Source: Bacilli bacterium (GTDB taxonomy: Bacteria > Bacillota_I > Bacilli_A > RF39 > UBA660). From it: a stretch of DNA of 11,770 nucleotides. Where the stretch lies: assembly GCA_900757295.1 (NCBI GenBank), contig CAAENH010000133.1, positions 1 to 11,770 on the forward strand. Reading direction: 5' to 3'. This document shows, in pieces, positions 1 through 6,786 of the stretch. Positions within the stretch are counted from its first letter, which is position 1. The number at the start of each line of letters is the position of its first letter. The translations under genes and the position numbers were made by a program. Below the pieces are notes generated by a model. The model did not search any database, had not been told where the DNA came from, and was given only the letters and a program-made list of their open reading frames with translations.

Positions 1-843
1 GAAACAGGTCAAACATTAAGAAATGATATTTTATGTCGTCCAACTGATAAAGAACTATTAAAAATATATAAAAAAAATGAAAAACAAATGCGTAATAAAC
101 TTGATAAATTACCAGAATGTAATAGTTTTAAATTATCTAGTGTAAAATATCATAGCCTATGGGAAAGCATATTTGTAAAACCACTTGCTTGGGTAATTTT
201 AAAAACTGGATATTTAGTAAAAAACTTTGGTGTTGCTGTAATGTTAATTGGAGCAATTATAAGACTTATTATGTTGCCATTATCTAAAAAAAGTATGATG
301 ACATCTGAAAATATGAAGAAAGCACAACCAGAGTTAGCTAAGATAGAAAAGAAATATCAAAATAAAACCGACAATGAATCTATGATGGCAAAATCTCAAG
401 AAACAATGATGTTATACAAAAAGTATAATATTAATCCAATGATGGGCTGTTTATTATCATTTATTCAACTACCATTATTCTTTGCATTTTTGGAAGCAAT
501 AAATCGTGTTCCAGCTATATTTGAAGGAAGTTTCTTAGGATTAAATCTAGGAACTAATTCGTTAATAGGTATAACTCAAGGTACATGGGCTGTTAAAATA
601 TTATATATTGTTATCATAGCATTAATATTATTAACAACTTACCTATCATTTAAAAATAATATGTCTGGTAATTCTTCTGTTGGAGGAGAAGCAGAAAAAC
701 AAATGCAAATGATGTCTAAATTCATGATAATAATGATTTCTGTAATTTCAATTACCTTACCAGTTGCAATTGCACTATATTGGATCGTAACCAATGGAAT
801 TATGGTTATTCAAAGTATGATAATGAAAAAATCAAAAAAATAA
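1..843 (+). CDS. yidC: YidC/Oxa1/SpoIIIJ membrane insertase, 5' end cut off by the window
   Basis: YidC inserts and folds membrane proteins, alone or with SecYEG. The frame is open from base 1 and gives 280 residues; the first in-frame ATG (88) is internal, because the preceding 29 residues (ETGQTLRNDILCRPT...) are family-like sequence that normally follows the lipoprotein signal. That signal and the lipid-modified Cys must lie upstream of the window. Hydrophobic segments in visible numbering are at about 59-94, 145-167, 197-214 and 239-272 (probably two helices). R88, in IIRLIMLPL, matches the conserved Arg of the hydrophilic groove. A charged cytoplasmic hairpin (about 96-141) precedes NPMMGCLLSFIQLP. 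The C-terminus is a short Lys-rich tail. jag follows after 12 bases, the usual yidC-jag pair. In spore formers a YidC paralogue (SpoIIIJ) is needed for forespore development; whether this is the only copy cannot be seen. Confidence 0.95.
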   Translation, partial: ETGQTLRNDILCRPTDKELLKIYKKNEKQMRNKLDKLPECNSFKLSSVKYHSLWESIFVKPLAWVILKTGYLVKNFGVAVMLIGAIIRLIMLPLSKKSMMTSENMKKAQPELAKIEKKYQNKTDNESMMAKSQETMMLYKKYNINPMMGCLLSFIQLPLFFAFLEAINRVPAIFEGSFLGLNLGTNSLIGITQGTWAVKILYIVIIALILLTTYLSFKNNMSGNSSVGGEAEKQMQMMSKFMIIMISVISITLPVAIALYWIVTNGIMVIQSMIMKKSKK

Positions 844-855
844 AAGAGGTTTATT

Positions 856-1479
856 ATGGACATATATACTAAGAGTGGAAAAGATCAGAAATCTTTATTA
901 GAAGAAATATTAAAAGAAAATAATTTATCTGAAAAAGATATAATATTTAAAATTGAAGAAACAAAAACTGGTCTATTTAAAACAACAAACTATCAAATTA
1001 ATGTTGCTAAATTAGATGATATTTTAGAGTTTATCAAAAATTATTTAACTCAGTTATTTGAAAAAATGTCTTTACAAGTTAATTTTGAAAGTAGTATTTC
1101 TAATAATCAAATATATTTAAAAATGTCTTCTAATAATAATGCAATACTTATTGGAAAGAATGGTCAAACATTAAATGCTTTGCAAACTATTATTAGACAA
1201 GTAATTATAAAAGAAATAGGCATGTTACCATATATTTTATTAGATGTAGAAAATTATAAAGATAGTCAAATAGATAGATTAGAAAATGTAGCTTTAAAAA
1301 TTGCTGAGGAAGTTAGTCAAACAGGTATAGATGCTCGTTTAGAAAACATGAATTCATATGAAAGAAGAATTGTCCATAATAGATTATCTTCTGTCCCAGG
1401 AATTACAACAGTAAGTGAGGGAGAAGAACCAAATCGTCATATAATAATTAAAAAGATACATGAAAGTAAAAATTCATAA
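856..1479 (+). CDS. jag: Jag/KhpB (EloR) KH-R3H RNA-binding protein
   Basis: A 207-residue cytoplasmic RNA-binding protein of the Jag/KhpB/EloR family, which in other Bacillota pairs with KhpA and influences cell elongation and division. Domains in order: an N-terminal Jag_N domain (about 1-52, starting MDIYTKSGKDQKSLLEEIL), a KH domain around 75-150 with its GxxG loop in IGKNGQTLNALQ (99-110), and a C-terminal R3H domain (about 150-203) with the R-x3-H signature at R170-H174 in SYERRIVHNRL. The linker between Jag_N and KH is very short compared with many family members. AGAGG at 845-849 is the ribosome binding site for the ATG at 856. It is probably co-transcribed with yidC. Its stop codon lies inside the left arm of the terminator that ends this transcript. 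Confidence 0.95.
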   Translation: MDIYTKSGKDQKSLLEEILKENNLSEKDIIFKIEETKTGLFKTTNYQINVAKLDDILEFIKNYLTQLFEKMSLQVNFESSISNNQIYLKMSSNNNAILIGKNGQTLNALQTIIRQVIIKEIGMLPYILLDVENYKDSQIDRLENVALKIAEEVSQTGIDARLENMNSYERRIVHNRLSSVPGITTVSEGEEPNRHIIIKKIHESKNS

Positions 1480-1501
1480 TACAAGTTATTGTGAATTTTT
1501 T
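1468..1501 (+). terminator. Intrinsic terminator of yidC-jag, overlapping the jag stop codon
   Basis: A 14-base left arm (1468-1481) pairs with 1487-1500 around a 5-base loop, CAAGT; 13 pairs are Watson-Crick and one is G-U. The 3' arm ends in a run of Ts (1496-1501). The stem is AT-rich, but length and near-perfect pairing support termination. The arm begins within the last codons of jag. Confidence 0.7.
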
Positions 1502-1517
1502 ATTGTTGTATTATAAT
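1489..1517 (+). promoter_or_regulatory. Sigma-A type promoter for mnmE-mnmG-rsmG
   Basis: A perfect -10 TATAAT at 1512-1517 is preceded at 17 bp by TTGTGA (1489-1494, four of six matches to TTGACA). The -35 lies wholly inside the 3' arm of the jag terminator, so one segment serves both signals. Transcription would start near 1524, giving a very short leader before the AGGAAG ribosome binding site at 1525-1530. Confidence 0.6.
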
Positions 1518-1539
1518 ACCAAACAGGAAGTGATTGCTA

Positions 1540-2883
1540 ATGGAAGATACAATATGTGCAATATCAACATCTTTAGGTGGAGCTATTTCTATCGTAAGAG
1601 TTAGTGGGAAAAATGCTATAAAAATTGTAAATAAACTTTTTTCTACTAAAAATTTAGAAACTGCAAAGTCGCATACAATTCATTATGGTTATATAGTAAA
1701 TGGAACACAAAAAATAGATGAAGTTTTAGTTTCTGTTTTTAAAGCACCTAAAACTTATACTTGCGAAGATATTGTTGAAATAAATTGTCATGGCGGAATT
1801 TCAACAACAAATAAGGTATTAGAATTACTATTAACAAATGGCTGTCGTCTAGCAGAAGGTGGCGAATTTACTAAAAGAGCATTTTTAAATGGACGAATTG
1901 ACTTGATTCAAGCAGAAGCAGTTAGTGACTTATTATCTTCCACAAGTGATCAAGCAAGATCATTATCACTTAACCAAGTAAAAGGTGATCTATCATTAAA
2001 AATTAAAAATATAAGAAATACAATACTCGATTTATTAGCAAATATTGCAGTAAATATAGACTATCCGGAATATGAAGATGCTGAAGAAGTAACTATTGAA
2101 ATATTACAATCTAAAATTCCAAACATTATAAATCAATTAAATAACTTGTTAAATACAGCCTCTTCTGGTCAAATAATAAAAAATGGAATTAATGTTTCCA
2201 TTGTTGGAAGACCAAATGTAGGTAAAAGCAGTTTATTAAACAAATTATTACAAGAAGATAAAGCAATAGTTACTGATATAGCAGGTACTACAAGGGACAT
2301 TGTTGAAGGAAGTATATCTTTAAATGGTATTAGATTTAATTTTACAGATACAGCTGGAATTAGAGATACTAAAGATAAGGTAGAAAAAATTGGTGTTAAT
2401 AAATCAAAACAATATTTAAAATCAAGTGATTATATTATCTGTGTTTTAAACGGAGCAGAACAATTAACAAAAGATGATCAAGAAATTTTAAATGCATTAG
2501 ATAATGATAAGTCGATAATCTTTGTAAATAAAAATGATCAACAATTAAAAATAGATGTAGATAAAAAAAATATAATTTATGGAAACACCATAGATGCTAA
2601 CGGAATAGATGAATTAAAAAACAAATTAATAGAAAATTTTAATTTAGATAAAATAAACAGTAATGATATAACTTACCTTTCTAATGCTAGACAAATATCT
2701 TTAGTAAAGCAAGCTAAAAATACATTAGAAAAAGTAAATGATAGTCTAAATGAACTAATACCAATAGATATGTTAGAAATTGATATTAAAAAATCTTATG
2801 ATTTACTAGGTGAAATAACCGGAGAAACTTATCAAGATGAATTACTAGATAAATTATTTGAAAATTTCTGTTTAGGTAAATAA
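1540..2883 (+). CDS. mnmE: tRNA-modification GTPase MnmE (TrmE)
   Basis: MnmE, in complex with MnmG, modifies the C5 of wobble uridine 34 in a set of tRNAs (cmnm5/nm5 pathway), using GTP and a methylene-tetrahydrofolate-derived carbon. An in-frame TTG exists at 1534, but I place the start at the ATG 1540: AGGAAG at 1525-1530 is nine bases away, and the protein then opens with the family-typical MEDTICAIST. This gives 447 residues. The N-terminal folate-binding domain spans about 1-118. A helical domain is split on either side of the G domain (about 215-370). G-domain motifs are intact: P-loop GRPNVGKSS (223-231, with the K+-coordinating Asn226), GTTRD (249-253), DTAG (270-273) and NKND (330-333). 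The C-terminus is CLGK (444-447), with the conserved Cys. mnmG starts ten bases after the stop. Confidence 0.97.
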   Translation: MEDTICAISTSLGGAISIVRVSGKNAIKIVNKLFSTKNLETAKSHTIHYGYIVNGTQKIDEVLVSVFKAPKTYTCEDIVEINCHGGISTTNKVLELLLTNGCRLAEGGEFTKRAFLNGRIDLIQAEAVSDLLSSTSDQARSLSLNQVKGDLSLKIKNIRNTILDLLANIAVNIDYPEYEDAEEVTIEILQSKIPNIINQLNNLLNTASSGQIIKNGINVSIVGRPNVGKSSLLNKLLQEDKAIVTDIAGTTRDIVEGSISLNGIRFNFTDTAGIRDTKDKVEKIGVNKSKQYLKSSDYIICVLNGAEQLTKDDQEILNALDNDKSIIFVNKNDQQLKIDVDKKNIIYGNTIDANGIDELKNKLIENFNLDKINSNDITYLSNARQISLVKQAKNTLEKVNDSLNELIPIDMLEIDIKKSYDLLGEITGETYQDELLDKLFENFCLGK

Positions 2884-2893
2884 GGAGGAAAAA

Positions 2894-4756
2894 ATGTACG
2901 ATATTATAGTTGTAGGAGGCGGGCATGCCGGTTGTGAAGCAGCTCATGCATCAGCAGTAATGGGACAAAAAACATTACTAATTACAAGCAATATAAAAAA
3001 TATAGCAGACATGCCTTGTAATCCCTCAATTGGAGGAACGGCAAAAGGAATTGTAGTGCGTGAGATAGATGCTTTAGGTGGCTTAATGGGAAAAGTTGCA
3101 GATAAAACTCACTTTCAAATAAAAATGTTGAATTCTAAAAAAGGCCCTGCTGTAAGATCTTTAAGAGCTCAGGCAGATAAAAAACTATACCCAAAAGTAA
3201 TGTTAGAAGAATTAAGAAATACACCAAATTTAACCATAAAAGAAGGTATGGTAGAAGATTTAGTAGTTGAAAATAATACAATTAAAGCAGTTATCTTAGA
3301 TAACAAAGAAGAAATACCAACAAAAGCTTTAATATTAACAACTGGTACATATTTAAAATCAAAAATACTTGTTGGAGATCAAAAAACATCTTCAGGTCCT
3401 CATGGTGAAAAAGAATCTAAAAATTTATCTGATAATTTAAGAAAATTAGGATTTGAAATCCAAAGATTAAAAACAGGAACTCCTCCAAGAATAGATAAAA
3501 ATACTGTTGACTTAAAAGAATTGAGTGAAGAATATGGAGATAAAGAATATTTAACATTTAGTTTTGATAATGAAATTTTTTATGATGTTGATCAACAAGA
3601 AAAATGTTATTTAGTTTATACTAATGAAAATACTCATAAAATAATTAATGAAAACTTAGATAAATCTGCTATGTATGGCGGTTATGCTGAAGGTATTGGA
3701 CCTAGATATTGTCCATCAATAGAAGATAAAATAGTTAGATTTAAAGATAAAGAAAGACATCAATTATTTTTAGAACCAGAAACAAAAGAAAATGATGAAT
3801 GGTATTTACAAGGTTTTTCTACTAGTATGCCTCATGATGTACAAGAACTAATGGTTCATTCTTTAAAAGGATTTGAACATGCTAAAATAAATAAATACGC
3901 TTATGCTATAGAATATGATGCTATTAATCCTCAACAATTAAAATTAAATTTTGAAACAAAAATAATTAACAACTTATTCACAGCCGGCCAAATTAACGGA
4001 ACAAGTGGATATGAAGAAGCCGCTGGACAAGGCTTATTAGCCGGTATAAATGCTGCTTTAAAAGTTAGTGGAAAAGAGCCATTAATTCTAAAAAGAAATG
4101 AATCATATATCGGTGTATTAATTGATGATTTAGTAACTAAAGGTACAAAAGAACCATATCGTTTATTAACTTCTCGTGCAGAGTATAGACTTCTACTAAG
4201 ACATGATAATGCTGATTTAAGGTTAAGAGAATATGGTTATGAAGCAGGCATGATAAGTAAAGAATCTTATAATAAACTAATAGCTAAAAAGCAAACAATA
4301 AATGATACTATTTCTAAATTAAACAATACAAATTTAAAATTAAATCAAACAACAAAAGAAACATTTATTAATAATAACTTAGATATTCCCCTATCATCTA
4401 TTTCCTTAGCACATCTACTTAAACGTCCAGAAATAAAAATAGATTTTTTAAACAACTTTATTACTCTTCCCGATAATAAAGAAATATTAGAGCAAGTAGA
4501 AATCATGATAAAATATGAAGGATATATTGCTAAAGCTAATAAAGAAGTAGAAAAATTATTGAATTTAGAAAATAAAATTATTCCAGATGATATTGATTAT
4601 ACAAAAGTTTCTAATTTAGCAAGTGAAGCTCTACAAAAATTATCTAAAGTTAGACCTAGAACAATTGCTCAGGCTACAAGAATCAGTGGAGTTAATCCAT
4701 CTGACATAGCAGTATTAACTGTATATTTAAAGAAAGAATATAATAAAAATGAATAA
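2894..4756 (+). CDS. mnmG: tRNA uridine-34 carboxymethylaminomethyl enzyme MnmG (GidA)
   Basis: This is the FAD- and NADH-dependent partner of MnmE in wobble-uridine modification. At 620 residues it is close to the usual length. The Rossmann FAD site is VVGGGHAG at 6-13. PCNPSIGGTAKG (41-52) holds the first conserved Cys (C42), and RYCPSIEDKIVRF (271-283) the second (C273). The family blocks RLKTGTPPRI (191-200) and NGTSGYEEAAGQG (368-380) are intact. The C-terminal helical domain that contacts MnmE and tRNA is complete, ending in a Lys-rich tail. A strong ribosome binding site, AAGGAGG (2882-2888), directly follows the mnmE stop. The last eight bases overlap rsmG in another frame. Confidence 0.97.
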   Translation: MYDIIVVGGGHAGCEAAHASAVMGQKTLLITSNIKNIADMPCNPSIGGTAKGIVVREIDALGGLMGKVADKTHFQIKMLNSKKGPAVRSLRAQADKKLYPKVMLEELRNTPNLTIKEGMVEDLVVENNTIKAVILDNKEEIPTKALILTTGTYLKSKILVGDQKTSSGPHGEKESKNLSDNLRKLGFEIQRLKTGTPPRIDKNTVDLKELSEEYGDKEYLTFSFDNEIFYDVDQQEKCYLVYTNENTHKIINENLDKSAMYGGYAEGIGPRYCPSIEDKIVRFKDKERHQLFLEPETKENDEWYLQGFSTSMPHDVQELMVHSLKGFEHAKINKYAYAIEYDAINPQQLKLNFETKIINNLFTAGQINGTSGYEEAAGQGLLAGINAALKVSGKEPLILKRNESYIGVLIDDLVTKGTKEPYRLLTSRAEYRLLLRHDNADLRLREYGYEAGMISKESYNKLIAKKQTINDTISKLNNTNLKLNQTTKETFINNNLDIPLSSISLAHLLKRPEIKIDFLNNFITLPDNKEILEQVEIMIKYEGYIAKANKEVEKLLNLENKIIPDDIDYTKVSNLASEALQKLSKVRPRTIAQATRISGVNPSDIAVLTVYLKKEYNKNE

Positions 4757-5456
4757 AGAACAATTTAAAAATGAATTAAAAAAATTAAATTTAGATTTAA
4801 CATTGGAAAAAGAAGAACAATTAGACAAGTATTATAATTTATTAATAACATGGAATAAAAAGTTTAATCTAACTGCTATTGTAGAAGAAGAACAAGTTTA
4901 TTTAAAGCACTTCTATGATTCATTGACAATTACTAAAGTAATCAATTTAAACGATATTAATACTATTTTAGATGTAGGAAGTGGTGCGGGATTTCCAGGA
5001 CTTGTATTAAAAATATTTTTTCCTCATCTAAAATTAACTATTATTGACTCTAATAATAAAAAAATAACTTTTTTAAACGAAGTTATTAAAGAATTGAATC
5101 TAGAAAATGTTACGTTAGTTCATAATCGATGTGAATTATTTGCGCGTGAGAATATAGAAACATTTGATGTAGTAACTGCTAGAGCAGTTGCAAATTTAAA
5201 TATACTTTTAGAACTATGCTTGCCAATAGTTAAAATAAATGGTTATTTTATCAGTATGAAAGCAAATGTTAGTGATGAAATAAAAGAAATTGATAATGAA
5301 TTAAAAATATTAAATAGTAGAATTAAAGAGATAGTTACCTTCAAGCTTCCTATAGAAAATAGTATTAGAAACTTAATTAAAGTAGAAAAATATTCTTCCT
5401 GTCCTATCAAATATCCACGTAATTATGAAAAAATAAAGAAGAAGCCATTAAAATAA
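4749..5456 (+). CDS. rsmG: 16S rRNA (guanine-N7) methyltransferase RsmG (GidB)
   Basis: RsmG uses S-adenosylmethionine to methylate N7 of G527 (E. coli numbering) in the 530 loop of 16S rRNA; loss in other bacteria gives low-level streptomycin resistance. The 235 residues show HFYDSL (54-59), the SAM-binding motif LDVGSGAGFPG (74-84) and TARAVANL (143-150). The Lys-rich end, SCPIKYPRNYEKIKKK, is typical of the Bacillota form. The start lies inside mnmG (8-base overlap) and has only a weak purine-rich stretch before it, so translation is probably coupled to mnmG. It is the last gene of the mnmE operon, and its stop codon lies within a terminator hairpin. Confidence 0.96.
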   Translation: MNKEQFKNELKKLNLDLTLEKEEQLDKYYNLLITWNKKFNLTAIVEEEQVYLKHFYDSLTITKVINLNDINTILDVGSGAGFPGLVLKIFFPHLKLTIIDSNNKKITFLNEVIKELNLENVTLVHNRCELFARENIETFDVVTARAVANLNILLELCLPIVKINGYFISMKANVSDEIKEIDNELKILNSRIKEIVTFKLPIENSIRNLIKVEKYSSCPIKYPRNYEKIKKKPLK

Positions 5457-5477
5457 ACATGTTTTTTTGGCTTTTTT
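5439..5477 (+). terminator. Intrinsic terminator of the mnmE-mnmG-rsmG operon
   Basis: AAGAAGCCA (5439-5447) pairs with TGGCTTTTTT (5468-5477) with one G-U pair. The stem continues, after a small internal loop, through an AAAA/TTTT section. The 3' arm itself supplies the T-run. The rsmG stop codon (5454-5456) sits in the loop. Confidence 0.7.
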
Positions 5478-5491
5478 ATATAATAAAATAA

Positions 5492-5519
5492 TTGAAAAAA
5501 AGAAAAAATATGTTACAAT
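5492..5519 (+). promoter_or_regulatory. Extended -10 promoter for noc
   Basis: TTGAAA (5492-5497) and TACAAT (5514-5519) are separated by 16 bp, with a TG at 5511-5512 forming an extended -10 (TGTTACAAT). It lies between the rsmG terminator and the noc ribosome binding site, so noc probably has its own transcript. Confidence 0.6.
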
Positions 5520-5554
5520 TAATTATAGAATAAAATAAAAAGGGGCATTAGCTT

Positions 5555-6769
5555 ATGAATACAAATAGAGAGGTATTGCAAATAGCTTTAAGTGACATAA
5601 TACCTAATCAATTTCAGCCAAGAATGAATTTTGATGAAAAAGAATTAGAAGAACTAGCTGCTTCTATTAAAGAACATGGAATTATTCAACCATTAGTATT
5701 AAGAAAAATGGGTCAAAAATATGAAATTATAGCTGGTGAACGTAGATTCCGTGCTGCAGGTATGGCTGGCTTAACAACAGTTCCAGCAATTTTATCTAAC
5801 ATAGATGATCAAGCAAGTGCTGAAGTAGCATTAGTTGAAAATGTTCAACGTAAAGATTTAACAGCAATCGAAGAAGCACGTTCTTATAAGAATATATTAG
5901 ATAAAGGATATTTAACCCAAGAACAACTTGCCAAAAAAATGGGTTTATCTCAACCAGCAATAGCCAATAAACTAAGATTATTAAGTTTAGATGAAGAAGT
6001 TCAACAAGCCTTATTAAATGGCAAAATATCTGAACGTCATGCCCGCAGTTTATTATCAATAGAATCTAAAGAAAAACAAAGATATTGGTTAAATCGAATT
6101 ATTAATGAACGTTTAACAGTAAGACAATTAGATGTAGAAATCAAAAAAGAGCAAAATTCTGCTCCAGAAGACCCATTAATTTCAATTACACCTAATATAG
6201 AAAATATTAAAAATAATTCACAGGATATTACTAATAATAGATTCTTTAATGATCCTCAAGCTCCTATTACAAATGAGGCATCACCACAACCATCATCAAG
6301 TGAACCAAAGAATCAAAATAAATTCTTTAACTTTCTTGAAGATGAGCCTGTAAATTTATCAACAACTACGTCTAATAATGATTCCATTTTTAATACAACT
6401 CCTCCAACAATGCAAACACCAGCTAATAGTATGCCAACTATTGATGATAATAAATTCTTTAACTTTGATTTGCCAACAACACCGGCACCAACAACACCTA
6501 CTGTAGAAGAACCTGTTGTTCCTCAAACTCCTTCAGTAAGTCAAAATGATTCAGAGTTAGAAACTTTATTTGATCCTATGGACCAAGTTGAATTATTAGA
6601 TCCTGATTACGAAGAAAAGCAAAAAGAAGCAGTTGGACTAGATTTAAAAAGTGCAATTAATCAAACAAGAGATACTATAGAAAACCTTAAAGAAAAAGGC
6701 TTTAATATAGATGTCGATGAAATAGATTTAGACGATAAATATCAAATAGTAATTAAGATTGAAAAATAA
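5555..6769 (+). CDS. noc: ParB/Noc-family DNA-binding CTPase, Noc-like, with a long repeat-bearing linker
   Basis: Likely a nucleoid occlusion (Noc) protein, a CTP-dependent DNA clamp that loads at specific sites. At 404 residues it is much longer than usual (about 280-290). The ParB N domain has HGIIQPLVLR (41-50), GERRFRA (61-67) and ENVQR (95-99), which form the CTP-binding boxes. A helix-turn-helix (about 121-143) ends AIANKLRLL. Residues 201-355 form an Asn/Pro/Thr/Ser-rich, acidic linker in which N-[KR]-F-F-N recurs. The last 45 residues (SAINQTRDTIENL ... KYQIVIKIEK) resemble the Noc C-terminal dimerisation domain. At four known ParB/Noc specificity positions it has Q133, K139, S144 and R161, three of them Noc-type. 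AGGGG (5541-5545) is the ribosome binding site; an in-frame TAG at 5549-5551 rules out a longer N-terminus, so Noc's usual amphipathic leader is absent. No parA adjoins it. A chromosomal ParB with drifted specificity is the alternative. Confidence 0.85.
   Translation: MNTNREVLQIALSDIIPNQFQPRMNFDEKELEELAASIKEHGIIQPLVLRKMGQKYEIIAGERRFRAAGMAGLTTVPAILSNIDDQASAEVALVENVQRKDLTAIEEARSYKNILDKGYLTQEQLAKKMGLSQPAIANKLRLLSLDEEVQQALLNGKISERHARSLLSIESKEKQRYWLNRIINERLTVRQLDVEIKKEQNSAPEDPLISITPNIENIKNNSQDITNNRFFNDPQAPITNEASPQPSSSEPKNQNKFFNFLEDEPVNLSTTTSNNDSIFNTTPPTMQTPANSMPTIDDNKFFNFDLPTTPAPTTPTVEEPVVPQTPSVSQNDSELETLFDPMDQVELLDPDYEEKQKEAVGLDLKSAINQTRDTIENLKEKGFNIDVDEIDLDDKYQIVIKIEK
6236..6466 (+). repeat. In-frame repeats encoding an N-[KR]-F-F-N motif within noc
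   Basis: Three copies occur in the noc linker: 6236-6250 (NRFFN), 6317-6337 (NKFFNFL) and 6449-6469 (NKFFNFD). The second and third share 18 identical bases, AATAAATTCTTTAACTTT, 132 bases (44 codons) apart. Degenerate relatives (SIFN at residues 277-280, LFDP at 338-341) follow the same spacing style. Shared use of the less common codons TTC and AAC in this AT-rich gene suggests duplication. Confidence 0.75.
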
Positions 6770-6786
6770 CTTAATTACTATTTTTT
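6744..6786. terminator. Bidirectional terminator between noc and the convergent PBP gene
   Basis: A perfect 14-bp inverted repeat (6744-6757 and 6770-6783) encloses a 12-base loop. On the + strand it is followed by a run of Ts to 6786; on the - strand by the T-rich ATTTGATATTTATC. The noc stop codon is in the loop and the PBP stop codon in the right arm, so both genes probably end here. Confidence 0.75.

Noticed and set aside
1534..1539. TTG at 1534 as the mnmE start
   Set aside because: It leaves only three bases after the AGGAAG site; the ATG at 1540 has better spacing and fits the family N-terminus.
5796..6059. Minus-strand open frame of 87 codons inside noc
   Set aside because: A shadow of the strongly supported noc frame, with no ribosome binding site or recognisable protein.
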